Source of the DNA: Aurantimonas endophytica
Lineage (GTDB): Bacteria; Pseudomonadota; Alphaproteobacteria; Rhizobiales; Rhizobiaceae
Assembly: GCF_014196845.1 (NCBI RefSeq)
Contig: NZ_JACIEM010000001.1
Location: forward strand, 310,001-374,000
DNA length: 64,000 nucleotides
Reading direction: 5' to 3'
Part shown: one piece after another, positions 48,229 to 57,284 of the stretch
Layout of the letters: each line of letters begins with the position of its first letter
Numbering within the stretch: position 1 is the stretch's first letter
Notes under the pieces: model-generated
Seen by the model: only the letters and a program-made list of their open reading frames with translations
What the model was told of the DNA's origin: nothing
The model's database searches: none
Translations under genes and position numbers: made by a program

Positions 48229-48606
48229 GCGCGTCATCCTTTCTTGTGGGATCGCCTGATCCCACCGAAGGCTCGTGCTAATCGGCAGCCGACCCCGCAG
48301 CTAGACCCACGATCCGCCAAGCTGTGTCGCAGAAAGCGGAACACCGGGATGGCGGCGCGACTGTCCATGGCTAGCGCCCGACAGCCGCGAGGCGCCGGTT
48401 GTCCCCGGGCACTCGATCAGCAGTTCGGTCGGCGATTATCGTCGCAGCTTTTCCAGGAAACCGAACGAATTCAAGTCTTCGCGGAGCGACGAGCCCGATT
48501 GGGAGCAAGAACGGCACCAGGGGGCAGGACCTGCACCGCAGCGCCTGGGAGCATCCGGTAGTTTCAAGCAGCCGACGAGCGCTTTCCCCGATATCTGGAG
48601 ACCGGA
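48229..48606. other. Divergent intergenic region
   Basis: It separates the pirin gene (minus) from the isochorismatase-like gene (plus) and should contain their promoters. The open frames are short and arginine-rich. I see no other structure in it. Confidence 0.35.
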
Positions 48607-49260
48607 ATGACTTTTCGTAATGGACTTGCCTCGCTTCTTCGCCCCGAGGATTCCGTACTGGTCCTGATAGACCATCAGCCATACCAGCTGGCGAACCTGA
48701 ACAGCCACGACCCGCATATGGTGGTCAACAACTCGGCCGCGCTGGCGAAGGCCGCGAAGGTCTTCGGCGTGCCCACCATCCTGACCAGCGTCGTCGCGGA
48801 TCGCGGCGGTCACATCTTTCCGCAGATCACCGAATTATTTCCCGCCCAGGAGATCATAGACCGGACGCTGATCAACACCTGGGAGGATCCCAAGGTGGTC
48901 GACGTGGTCAAGGCGACCGGCCGCAAACAACTGGTCCTGGCCGGCCTGTGGACCGAGGTCTGCGTCGCGATGCCGGCGATCCAGGCGGCCGGCGAGGGCT
49001 GGGACGTGACCGTCGTCACCGATGCATCCGGCGCCGTTTCGACGGAGGCGCATGAAGTCGCCATCCATCGCATGATCGCGGCCGGCGTGAACATAATCAC
49101 CTGGATGGCGCTGGCGGCGGAATGGCAGCGCGACTGGGCGCGGGCCAAGACCGCCGGGCCGCTGAACGAGGTGATGATCCAGCATGCCGCCGGCAGCGGC
49201 ATCGCCTATCTGTGGGAGCAGCAACTGCTCAACACGAAGGTGCCAAGCCCGGCGGGCTGA
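48607..49260 (+). CDS. Isochorismatase-like cysteine hydrolase
   Basis: A 217-residue isochorismatase-superfamily hydrolase of the YcaC type. The catalytic aspartate is D22 in VLIDHQPYQ and the nucleophile C119 in GLWTEVCVAMPA. NTWEDPKVVDVVKATGRKQL is typical of this subgroup. The substrate is unknown. GGAGACCGGA precedes the ATG. It is divergent from pirin and is related by sequence to the second copy at 61790-62443. Confidence 0.92.
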   Translation: MTFRNGLASLLRPEDSVLVLIDHQPYQLANLNSHDPHMVVNNSAALAKAAKVFGVPTILTSVVADRGGHIFPQITELFPAQEIIDRTLINTWEDPKVVDVVKATGRKQLVLAGLWTEVCVAMPAIQAAGEGWDVTVVTDASGAVSTEAHEVAIHRMIAAGVNIITWMALAAEWQRDWARAKTAGPLNEVMIQHAAGSGIAYLWEQQLLNTKVPSPAG

Positions 49261-49344
49261 TTTGGGCAGGGTGGCGAGTCGGCGTGGAACGGTCCAGGCC
49301 CCGTACTCCAAGGCGCCGACCGGAGCTACTCAAAGGAGGCACGG

Positions 49345-49695
49345 ATGGATTTCGAGAAGCTCATGCAGGCCAATCTTGATCTGGTGTTCGGCGAACGCGA
49401 CCCCACACGGCGCATCTCGGCGATCCGGAACATCTACCATGAGAATGCGGAGCTTCACGAACCCGAGCGTTCGGCGCGGGGGCACGAAGCGATCTCACAG
49501 GCCGTGTCGGACCTTCTGCGGCATCTGCCGCCGGACTTCGTGTTCACCGCGTTGAGGCCGGCATCCGGCCACCACGGCGTCGGCCGCCTGCAGTGGCGGG
49601 CCGGCCCGGCTGGAGGTCCGATTGCGGTCACGGGTACGGACGTCGCGCATGTCGAAGGCGGGCTCATCCGAACCCTGCACGTCTTCCTCGACTAA
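49345..49695 (+). CDS. NTF2/SnoaL-like small protein
   Basis: A 116-residue protein with the cone-shaped NTF2-like pattern: an N-terminal helix and then RNIYHENAELHEPERSARGH, GRLQWRAGPAGG and VEGGLIRTLHVFLD. Such proteins are isomerases, cyclases or binding proteins; the catalytic residues here are not diagnostic. AAAGGAGG before the ATG is a very strong ribosome binding site. It is 85 bases downstream of the isochorismatase-like gene and likely in the same operon. Confidence 0.85.
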   Translation: MDFEKLMQANLDLVFGERDPTRRISAIRNIYHENAELHEPERSARGHEAISQAVSDLLRHLPPDFVFTALRPASGHHGVGRLQWRAGPAGGPIAVTGTDVAHVEGGLIRTLHVFLD

Positions 49696-49933
49696 CCGGA
49701 TGCGTGAAAGCAGATGAAGCGCTGAGTGGCGCTCGCGCTGTTCGCCATGTGGCCGGCCGCTGGACCTTTGCGTCCGTAGGCGGCGTCTCCGTTTTGCCGG
49801 TTCCGCGGTTCCACGCGTCGAGGTCGACCGGCACGGAAGGGCCGCCTCGTCGCATCCTCCCGAACGAGCCAGACCCGCGCATGAGATACCGGGCTGGTCT
49901 TCCCTGACCGCCACGTCGAAGGAGACGCTGAAA

Positions 49934-50218
49934 ATGACCAAGCATTGCCTGCCTGTCGGACTGGAGATCGACGTCTCCTATCCGAACTTCCATGTCAGCC
50001 TGAGCCTGCTTTCGGCGTCGCTATTGCAGTTCGAGATCAAGGAAGGCCCATTCGCCCGGACCGAGATCGTCGTTATCGAGGTGCTTCCGCTCGGGAACGG
50101 CGTGTTCATCATGAGTTGGCGGGAAAAGGACGGCGCGACGGTCACCAACGTCCAGGACTATGACCGCGGCCTCGTCTATTCGTTCGCGACGCTGCCGATG
50201 GACAGTTCCTGCGAATGA
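49934..50218 (+). CDS. MoaF-like domain protein
   Basis: A 94-residue beta-rich protein. LLQFEIKEGPFARTEIVVIE, NGVFIMSWREKDGATVTNVQ and DYDRGLVYSFATLPM match the MoaF/MoaF-related domain, a lipocalin-like fold. It overlaps the next gene by four bases (ATGA). AAGGAGACGCTGAAA precedes the ATG. Its biological role is unknown. Confidence 0.78.
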   Translation: MTKHCLPVGLEIDVSYPNFHVSLSLLSASLLQFEIKEGPFARTEIVVIEVLPLGNGVFIMSWREKDGATVTNVQDYDRGLVYSFATLPMDSSCE

Positions 50219-50673
50219 CCGGGAAGATGGTGGTCACACGGCCCGAACGTCTCAGCTTCGACGATCGGCCGCGGCGCAACAAGGCACTCGTCCTCGAGGC
50301 GATGACCTCGCTTTTCCAGCGTCACGACGCTTCGGCCGTGGAACGGCTCTACGCCCGGGACTACATCCAGCACAACCCGAATATTCCCCAAGGTCGGGAC
50401 GCGTTGCAGGCGATCGTCGCCGGCCTGCCGGAACACGTCTTCTACGAGCCGGGACTGATCGTCGCCGGCGACGACCTCGTCGCCATCCACGGCCGGATTC
50501 GCGGCTGGGCGGACGAACCCCAGATCGTCGTCGACATCTTCCGGATCGAGGACGGCAGGCTGGCCGAGCACTGGGACGTCCTGCAGAACGAGGTCTCGGT
50601 CACGGTCCATGGTGGCGTCCCGATGTTCGAACCCTCAGAAGGGGGGCGTCGCGACGGGCCGGAGCCGGCGTAG
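50215..50673 (+). CDS. SnoaL-like/NTF2 family protein
   Basis: A 152-residue protein of the SnoaL-like aldol-cyclase group. ERLYARDYIQHNPNIPQGRD and the later FRIEDGRLAEHWDVLQNEV (the conserved His-Trp-Asp) match predicted SnoaL-like aldol condensation-catalysing enzymes. Its ATG overlaps the MoaF-like stop, so the two are coupled. Bases 50674-50956 downstream hold no recognisable gene. Confidence 0.87.
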   Translation: MTGKMVVTRPERLSFDDRPRRNKALVLEAMTSLFQRHDASAVERLYARDYIQHNPNIPQGRDALQAIVAGLPEHVFYEPGLIVAGDDLVAIHGRIRGWADEPQIVVDIFRIEDGRLAEHWDVLQNEVSVTVHGGVPMFEPSEGGRRDGPEPA

Positions 50674-50956
50674 TCGCGAGCCACGCTGTCCATCACCGGC
50701 TCCTGGGCCGATGCGTCCAGCGCCTCGCAGAGGTGGTCCCGCCTAGCGAGATGGTTTGGCGGCCTCGCTCAGGTGGATCGGTTTCGTTTCTACGCCGCCA
50801 GTTGCACCATTGCCTCGGGCTCGGGACCGGCCTTCCTGTCGGATTGCAACGAGGCCGCCCCCCCCCGGGGGCTACGCCCGAATCGAGGCCGACGGCCGGC
50901 GTGGTTCGTCATGGACATGCTCGGAGCCGGAATCCTAAGGTCACAGGAGACAATCC

Positions 50957-51928
50957 ATGCGGGCTGTCATCGTTTCGAAAGCGGGAGCTGGGTCTCGGCT
51001 CGTTCTAGCCGAGCGGCCCGCGCCGGAAGCAGACGCGAATGAGGCGCTCGTAAGGGTCCGAGCGATCTCTCTGAACAACGGCGAGGTTCGCGGTGCGCTG
51101 AACGGGGCAGCGGATGGGGACCGACCTGGCTGGGATCTGGCAGGGGTCATAGAGGCGGCGCCCGAAGATTCGGTCTTCCGAGCTGGTGACCGGGTGGTGG
51201 GACTAGTCTGGAGCGGGGCATGGGCCGAGCGCGTCGCCGTGCCGCTTGATCGGTTGGCGAAGATCCCCGACGAGGTTTCGTTCGCAGCGGCCGCCACGCT
51301 GCCCGTCGCCGGACTGACAGCGGCCATCGCCCTCCGGAAGAAGCCTATCGGTCCGGGAAGTCGGGTTCTCGTAACTGCGGCGACGGGCGGTGTCGGCGTC
51401 TACGCGATCCAGCTCGCGGCCGCGACGGGCGCCCACGTGACCGCGTTCACGCGCGACGTCTCCCAAACAGATTTCCTGAGGGGACTCGGGGCTAGCGCGG
51501 TCGCGGTCGGCGTGGAAGCGGCTCAGGCTGCCGAACCCTTCGATCTGATCCTTGAGGGCGTTGCAGGTGCCTTGCTTGGCGAGGCGCTGATGTGGCTGGC
51601 ACCGCGTGGCGTATGCGTCCTCTTCGGCGACGCCTCCGAGGACAAGCTGACGACGTTCGACGCTAGCCGCTTCCGCCTCGGGTCGGGCGGTGCGTTTGGA
51701 GGAACGGTGCTCTACGGCTTTTTCCTGATCGAGGAACTGACCCGGAGCGACAGGCTGGCGAGCGCATCGGACCTGCTGGCCGATCTGGCCGGGCGGCTGG
51801 CAAGCGGAAGCTTACGTCCAGTGATCGGGTGGACTGGCCCATGGCATGACGTCGACACGACGGCCAAGGCATTGCTGCGTCGAGAGTTCGTCGGCAAGGC
51901 GGTTCTTCTCCTCGACGATCAGAGTTAG
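50957..51928 (+). CDS. Zinc-independent medium-chain dehydrogenase
   Basis: A 323-residue MDR-superfamily protein distinct from the one at 44884. RPGWDLAGVIEAAPEDSVFR forms the catalytic-domain strand, and VLVTAATGGVGVYAIQLAAA is the NADP-binding motif. It lacks zinc ligands. An AGGAGA precedes the ATG at 50957. It continues the run of redox genes. Substrate unknown. Confidence 0.9.
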   Translation: MRAVIVSKAGAGSRLVLAERPAPEADANEALVRVRAISLNNGEVRGALNGAADGDRPGWDLAGVIEAAPEDSVFRAGDRVVGLVWSGAWAERVAVPLDRLAKIPDEVSFAAAATLPVAGLTAAIALRKKPIGPGSRVLVTAATGGVGVYAIQLAAATGAHVTAFTRDVSQTDFLRGLGASAVAVGVEAAQAAEPFDLILEGVAGALLGEALMWLAPRGVCVLFGDASEDKLTTFDASRFRLGSGGAFGGTVLYGFFLIEELTRSDRLASASDLLADLAGRLASGSLRPVIGWTGPWHDVDTTAKALLRREFVGKAVLLLDDQS

Positions 51929-52409
51929 ACAGCTGGCCCATGGCCGCATGGCCGCGAAGCCCGAGCGTCGTTGTGATGCCAAGAGCATCAGGGCTTGCAG
52001 GTCCACGGTGCCTGCTTCCCAGCGGATCAACATCGGCAACGACAGCCCGAACGCGTTCAACCGCTTTCGAACGTTCGCTTTTGAAATGACGGTCGACTGG
52101 ACCGGGTCGTGAGCTGCCGTCCGTTGGAGGTGGCTTGGCTACCTGATACCGAAAAATCCACCCTGCTACCCTGTCTCGGAACCGGGGCCACCGCACGCCC
52201 TCCGTCCCGCGCTGCTCCCCGCCCCAACCGCACCTGCTTCGAACGCAAAGCGTCGGCCGTCCTCTTGTGCCGCGATTGAACGCAAGATTGGCACCCCCGC
52301 GGCAATGTCTGCGCCGCAGCTCGCAAAAGCCTTCCCTAAGGTGGCCTCCCGACGCCGGCTCTTACGGGGCGCGCACGGCGCACGCGAACGACGGCGAGTG
52401 AGGTGCAGG
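51929..52409. other. Intergenic region upstream of the acoX-gcvP operon
   Basis: About 480 bases with several shadow-like frames on both strands and no family signature. It should contain the promoter of the AcoX-like/GcvPA/GcvPB operon. I could not identify an operator. Confidence 0.35.
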
Positions 52410-53567
52410 GTGGTCGATACCGATCGTACAAGCGTTCAAAGCCGGAGAGCGCCCCTGTTGGGGTTCATCGTCAACCCCGTCGCGGGAATGGGCGGGAGCG
52501 TCGGCCTGAAGGGTACGGATGGGGAGGCGATCGTCCACGAGGCCATGCGTCGCGGTGCCCGTCCCACAGCAGGGGAAAGAGCCACCAAGGCGATCGTCCG
52601 GTTGAAGGCATCGTTGCCGCAAGTGAACGTCCTGACCGTCGCCGGGCCGATGGGTGAGCAGGTCGCGCGCGAGGCAGGGACGGAACCCCGCGTGCTGGAT
52701 CTTTCGCACACGGGATCGCCCACTAGCGCCGATACGCGCATGGCCGCCAAATCCATGGCGGACCGGGGCGTCGACCTGATCCTCTTTGCGGGCGGCGACG
52801 GCACCGCACGCGATATACTCGGCGCGAGTGGCCGACAGGTACCGATGTTGGGGGTGCCTGCAGGCGTGAAGATGCATTCGGCCGTCTTCGGCACGACGCC
52901 CGCCAGCGCCGGTCACGTCGCCGCGCTGTTCCTGTCTGGCAGCCTGCGCGCGCAGTTGCGCGATGCCGAAATAATGGACCTGGACGAGGATGCGGTCCGT
53001 ACCGGCACGGTCTCGGCGCAGCTTTATGGTTATGCGCGCAGCCCGTTCGAACGCCGCCTTGTACAGAATGCCAAGGCGGGCTCGGTCCCAGGTGAAAACG
53101 AGACACTCGACGCGGTGGCCCGGCAAGTGGCCGAGGGCATGCGGGACGGCAGGATCTACATATTGGGGCCGGGAACGACCACCCGCCGCGTGGCAGGCGC
53201 CCTTGGCATCCCGTCAACGCTATTGGGTGTCGATGCGGTCCTGGACCGCAAGGCCATTGGCCTCGATCTCAATGAGCAAGAGCTTCTGCGCATCATCGAG
53301 GGGCGTCGAGCCGAGATCCTCGTCAGCGTGCTCGGCGGGCAGGGGAGCCTGTTCGGGCGCGGCAACCAGCAGATCAGCGCTGCGGTAATCCGCCGGGTGG
53401 GACGCGACAATATCACGGTGATTTCGACTATTGAGAAGCTGATCGCTTTGCCCGCCGGCGCCCTGCAGGTCGACACCGGCGACCCCGAAGTCGACGCCAT
53501 GCTGACGGGACATATCCCCGTCATCACCGGTCCTCACCGCACCGTGTTGGTCAAGGTTCGGGCCTAA
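52410..53567 (+). CDS. AcoX-like ATP-NAD kinase family protein
   Basis: A 385-residue protein of the COG3199/AcoX group (predicted ATP- or polyphosphate-dependent NAD kinases). PLLGFIVNPVAGMGGSVGLK opens the protein, and LILFAGGDGTARDI is the kinase GGDGT motif. MLGVPAGVKMHSAVFGTTPA, GPGTTTRRVAGALG and LVSVLGGQGSLFGRGNQQIS are AcoX-type blocks. The first is near the N-terminus, so the start is placed at the GTG at 52410, with AGGTG a few bases upstream; the frame is open back to 52305. AcoX is known from acetoin catabolic clusters, where its role is unclear. Here it precedes GcvPA and GcvPB by 28 bases. Confidence 0.88.
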   Translation: MVDTDRTSVQSRRAPLLGFIVNPVAGMGGSVGLKGTDGEAIVHEAMRRGARPTAGERATKAIVRLKASLPQVNVLTVAGPMGEQVAREAGTEPRVLDLSHTGSPTSADTRMAAKSMADRGVDLILFAGGDGTARDILGASGRQVPMLGVPAGVKMHSAVFGTTPASAGHVAALFLSGSLRAQLRDAEIMDLDEDAVRTGTVSAQLYGYARSPFERRLVQNAKAGSVPGENETLDAVARQVAEGMRDGRIYILGPGTTTRRVAGALGIPSTLLGVDAVLDRKAIGLDLNEQELLRIIEGRRAEILVSVLGGQGSLFGRGNQQISAAVIRRVGRDNITVISTIEKLIALPAGALQVDTGDPEVDAMLTGHIPVITGPHRTVLVKVRA

Positions 53568-53595
53568 TAAAATCCCTCACCAAGGAGTATTCCCG

Positions 53596-54999
53596 ATGAG
53601 AGACGTCTTAGCACATCCCTACATGGCTAATTCGGTGCCGGCAATTCAGCGAGAGATGCTGGATTCGATCGGCGTCAAGACGATCGAGGACCTGTTCGTT
53701 CAGATCCCCAAGGACCACCGCATAAGCCGCCCGCTCGACCTTCCTCCCGCCTTGAGCGAGCGAGAACTACGGCGCCATCTCATCGAGACTCTCTCGAAGA
53801 ACAGGACCACGGAGGATAATCTAAGCTTCCTTGGCGCCGGCATCTGGCAACATCATGTTCCGGCGGCGGTCGACGAGATCGTCCGACGCAACGAATGGCT
53901 TACCTCCATCTATGGCGAGCCCAGTTCCGACCATGGCCTCTACCAGGCCTGGTTCGAGTTCTGCAGCCAACTTGGCGAGTTGCTGGACCTCGATCTGGTC
54001 GGCATGCCCGTGCGTAGCTGGGGCACCGCCGCAGGCCACGCCCTTCGAATGGCGGCCCGGCTGACCGGACGCAACGAGGTGGCGATCGTTCGCGCAATCG
54101 ATCCGGAGCGGCTTTCGATCATCCGCAACTATTGCGAGCCGCCGGAGATGGCGAACCACATCGCCATCCGCCTCGTAAACTACGATCCAGCGACTGGGCT
54201 GATCGATCTCGGGGATCTGCGGGTCGCGGTCGGCGAGCAGACAGCAGCCGTCTATTTCGAAGTGCCGTGTTACCTTGGCGTGATCGACCATCAGGCTGCG
54301 GAGATCGCCGCCATCGCCCGCGCGGCCGGCGCCGAGACCATCGTGGGCGTCGACCCGATCTCACTGGGCGTGCTGTCCGCGCCGTCCGCCTACGGCGCCG
54401 ACATTGTCGTCGGCACCATTCAGCCCCTGGGCGTCCACCTCCATGCCGGCGGCGGGGTCGGCGGTTTCATCGCGACGCGCGACGAACCTCGCTACGCCGG
54501 GGAGTATCCGACGCTGTGCATCAGTATCGCCGAGACCATCAAGCCAGGCGAGTTTGGGTTCGGGCGCGCCATGCTCCACCAGTCTTCCTACGACCAACGC
54601 GAAAAAGGCAAGGACTGGATCGGTCACTCCGTCTACCTGTGGTCGGTCGCTGCGACAGCCTACATGGCGATGATGGGGCCGCAGGGCTTCGCCGAGGTAG
54701 GTGAAATCATTCTACAGCGCGCTCACCATGCCGCGCACCGCCTTGGCGAGCTCGAGGGCGTCAGGATCAGCTTCCCCTCGGGCTTTTTCAAGGAGTTCGT
54801 CGTCAACTTCGACGAAGCCGGAAAGAGCGTCTCCGAGATCAATGACGCCCTGCGCGCCGAGGGCATATTCGGCGGCCACGACCTCTCCCTCGACTTCCCC
54901 GAACTCGGCCAGAGCGCTCTCTACTGCGTGACCGAGATCCATACCCATTCCGATATCGAGCGCCTGGCTGGCGCCCTTCAGAAGGTGATCTCGCTATGA
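53596..54999 (+). CDS. Glycine dehydrogenase subunit 1-like protein (GcvPA homologue, divergent)
   Basis: A 467-residue fold-type I PLP-superfamily protein that aligns with GcvPA throughout. LSFLGAGIWQHHVPAAVDEI and DPISLGVLSAPSAYGADIVV are shared family blocks. However, usual P-protein blocks are changed: the expected YTPYQPEISQG region reads GEPSSDHGLYQAWFEFCSQL, the expected NASLYDGA-type segment reads VGMPVRSWGTAAG, and QPLG is followed by VHLHAGGGVGGFIA. It is therefore probably a paralogue of GcvPA, not the standard subunit. AAGGAG precedes the ATG. The stop overlaps the start of the next gene (ATGA). Confidence 0.85.
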   Translation: MRDVLAHPYMANSVPAIQREMLDSIGVKTIEDLFVQIPKDHRISRPLDLPPALSERELRRHLIETLSKNRTTEDNLSFLGAGIWQHHVPAAVDEIVRRNEWLTSIYGEPSSDHGLYQAWFEFCSQLGELLDLDLVGMPVRSWGTAAGHALRMAARLTGRNEVAIVRAIDPERLSIIRNYCEPPEMANHIAIRLVNYDPATGLIDLGDLRVAVGEQTAAVYFEVPCYLGVIDHQAAEIAAIARAAGAETIVGVDPISLGVLSAPSAYGADIVVGTIQPLGVHLHAGGGVGGFIATRDEPRYAGEYPTLCISIAETIKPGEFGFGRAMLHQSSYDQREKGKDWIGHSVYLWSVAATAYMAMMGPQGFAEVGEIILQRAHHAAHRLGELEGVRISFPSGFFKEFVVNFDEAGKSVSEINDALRAEGIFGGHDLSLDFPELGQSALYCVTEIHTHSDIERLAGALQKVISL

Positions 55000-56594
55000 A
55001 CCTCGAACTTAAGCAGTATCAGGCCCCCGTCTGGAACGAGCCGGTCATCATGGAGATGGGATATCCCGGTCGCCGCGGCGTGCTCTTTCCGCCCGCGGAA
55101 CCCGAGATCCGGCGGCGTGTCGGCGACGTGTCGGACTTGATCCCGTCCGGCATGCGCAGGCAGCACAAACCGGCCTTGCCCGAAATGTCGGAGCCCGAAG
55201 TTCTCTACCATTATCTGCGTCTCTCTCAGCAGACACTGGGCATGATGGGCATTAGCCTCTTCGGCACCTGCACCATGAAGTACAACCCCCAGATTAACGA
55301 GCAGATGGCCTGGCGTCCCGAGATCACGGAACTCCACCCCCTGCAGCATGAAGACACGATGCAGGGCGCACTTGAGATCGTGCACAACATGGATCTGATG
55401 CTACGCGAACTGTCGGGGATGGACCAGTTCGTGTTCCAGGCGGGGGGCGGGTCCGAGGCGGCCTATTTGAACTGCGCGGTGACACGCGCCTATCACGCGT
55501 CAAGGGGCGAGCTGGAACAGCGCGACGAAGTCATCGTGACGATCCAGACCCACCCCTGCAATCCGGCCACCGCCGCGGCGGCCGGTTTCAAGGTCATTAC
55601 CCTGATGCTCGACGAGAACGGCTACCCGTCGCTCGACGCGCTGAAGGCGGTGGTGTCCAACCGCACCGCCGCAATCATGGTCAACAACCCCGATGACATG
55701 GGCGTCTACAATCCCGACATGAAGGAATGGGTGCGCATCGTTCACGAAGCGGGCGGTCTGGCCTTCTACGACGCCGCGAACTTCAACGGCACCATGTCGA
55801 AACTCCGAGCTCGCGAGCTCGGATTTGACGCTTGCATGTTCATGCTGCACAAAACCTTCGGCGCGCCGAAGACCGGTGTCGGCGGACCGGCGACCGGCGC
55901 CTATGGGTGCTCGGCTGAACTCGCGCCCTTCCTTCCATCCCCTCTAGTGGTGCGTGATGGAGACCGCTATCGCCTCGACGCTGACCGACCGCAGAGCGTC
56001 GGCAAGATCCGGGAATTCCTGGGCAACGTTCAGGTGGTCCTGAAGGCCTACGCGTGGACCCGCTCTATGGGCGCCGACGGTGTTTCCCAGGCCTCCGACA
56101 TTTCGGTCATGTCCAACAACTACATGGAGAAGGGGCTGCTCGCGATCAGGGGCGTGACCCGCTCCCATCCTGAGCAGACGACCCCCAGAATGGAGATGAC
56201 GCGTTACTCGTTCCAGACGATGAAGGAGGAGACGGGCGTCGACATCCACGACGTTCAGAACCGGATGACAGACTTTGGGATTGATCCGTTGTGGGCAAGC
56301 CACGAACCTTGGCTCCTGCCCGAACCCTTCACGCCCGAAGCCGGCGAGATGTACGGCAAGGAGGCGCTGGACCAATGGATCGCTGTGCTTAGCCGCATCT
56401 CCGACGAGGCCTACAGCAATCCGGAGCTCGTCAAGACTTCGCCCCATAACCAGGCAATCCACCGTCTGAAGCTAGGCATGATCGACGATCCTTCCAAACG
56501 AGCCATGACGTGGCGCGCGTTCCAAAAGAAGCGGGTGCAGGCGGAAGGCATCGAACAAAGCCGAAGGACCGAACCTTCTCGTCGCAGCGCTTGA
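54996..56594 (+). CDS. Glycine dehydrogenase subunit 2-like protein (GcvPB homologue, divergent)
   Basis: A 532-residue PLP enzyme homologous to GcvPB. LFGTCTMKYNPQINEQMAWR, LHPLQHEDTMQGALEIVHNM and FQAGGGSEAAY are present. The PLP lysine is K286 in MLHKTFGAPKTGVGGPATGA; the canonical GGGGPG is replaced here. The protein is about the length of the family plus a short basic tail (EQSRRTEPSRRSA). In the normal system the two subunits form the P-protein that decarboxylates glycine with lipoyl-GcvH. No gcvH, gcvT or lpd lies in this window. The substitutions suggest a related but different amine or amino-acid substrate. Confidence 0.85.
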   Translation: MNLELKQYQAPVWNEPVIMEMGYPGRRGVLFPPAEPEIRRRVGDVSDLIPSGMRRQHKPALPEMSEPEVLYHYLRLSQQTLGMMGISLFGTCTMKYNPQINEQMAWRPEITELHPLQHEDTMQGALEIVHNMDLMLRELSGMDQFVFQAGGGSEAAYLNCAVTRAYHASRGELEQRDEVIVTIQTHPCNPATAAAAGFKVITLMLDENGYPSLDALKAVVSNRTAAIMVNNPDDMGVYNPDMKEWVRIVHEAGGLAFYDAANFNGTMSKLRARELGFDACMFMLHKTFGAPKTGVGGPATGAYGCSAELAPFLPSPLVVRDGDRYRLDADRPQSVGKIREFLGNVQVVLKAYAWTRSMGADGVSQASDISVMSNNYMEKGLLAIRGVTRSHPEQTTPRMEMTRYSFQTMKEETGVDIHDVQNRMTDFGIDPLWASHEPWLLPEPFTPEAGEMYGKEALDQWIAVLSRISDEAYSNPELVKTSPHNQAIHRLKLGMIDDPSKRAMTWRAFQKKRVQAEGIEQSRRTEPSRRSA

Positions 56595-56840
56595 GAGGAA
56601 GGCGCGGAACGCATCTTCAGCGTGGCGGGAGCGAGGAGCAGCTTCGACCTCCTGGAGTTGCTGCGGATTCCAGCGTCGAACTGATGCTGACCCGTCATGA
56701 GCAGGCCGCCTTCATGGCGGCCTCGCATGGGCGGCTGGTGGGCGAGCCCGGCGGCTGCCTTTCGTCGCTTGGCCCCGCCGCGATCAACCTTTCGCTGGGG
56801 GCTATGCGCACCGGCGCACGCACCGGCGGGGATGCCGGGC
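56595..56840 (+). pseudogene. Acetolactate-synthase-like (TPP enzyme) N-terminal fragment, frameshifted
   Basis: Directly after gcvPB one frame reads EEGAERIFSVAGARSSFDLL and then ELLRIPASN before a stop. A second frame then continues SSVELMLTRHEQAAFMAASH, GRLVGEPGGCLSSLGPAAIN. Put together, this matches the start of acetolactate synthase/IlvB-type TPP enzymes (RVFGxPG..LDLL.AL...VLTRHEQAAAFMA..YGRLTG.PGVCL.TLGPGATN), including the catalytic glutamate in the RHEQ block. The rest of the enzyme is missing. It is a decayed fragment. Confidence 0.65.
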
Positions 56841-56844
56841 GTGA

Positions 56845-57284
56845 TCAGAATTGTGGGTCCACCGCGTCGAGCGGCGCGCAGACGCCGAAATCCTGATGAA
56901 CCGCTGGAAAGCTCGATCCGGCGTTCGGGGATGAAGTCGGGAACGCCGCTCGCCGCGGCGGCGATGTTGGCGTAAAGCCGGGCCTTCTGTCCTTCGTCGA
57001 ACGGCAGGAACCGCCCTTGGCTGGCTGAAATCGACGCTCTCCTCGTGATCGAACCGGGCAGCCGGACCTTCGATGCGCAGCGGTGGCTCACGGAAAAGCG
57101 GTCAGCCACCGGGCCGCCGAAGCTGTTCGGCTCGTAACAGGCATCGACATCGGGCGGTTGCCGAAGAAGCGCATGGCGCCGTCCTTGATAGTGATGGAGC
57201 TGCAGGCGCCGCGCGGCGATCCATGCTGCGAGGATGCCGATCTGCGCTTCGATGGCGGATATCCGATCGGCAGAAGGAAGCCCG
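56845..57284 (-). pseudogene. Catalase C-terminal fragment, frameshifted
   Basis: On the minus strand, frames shifted relative to one another read SSITIKDGAMRFFGNRP, then DVDACYEPNSFGGPVADRFS, then FLPFDEGQKARLYANIAAAA with SGVPDFIPERRIE, and finally a short piece ending at a stop at 56845-56847. These match in order the catalase blocks DGAMR, NYEPNSFGGPV, the RLxxNIA helix and the I.RRI segment. At least two frameshifts break it, and the haem-binding N-terminal core is absent. It ends next to the TetR gene. The long minus frame 56411-57316 includes part of it by chance. Confidence 0.7.
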
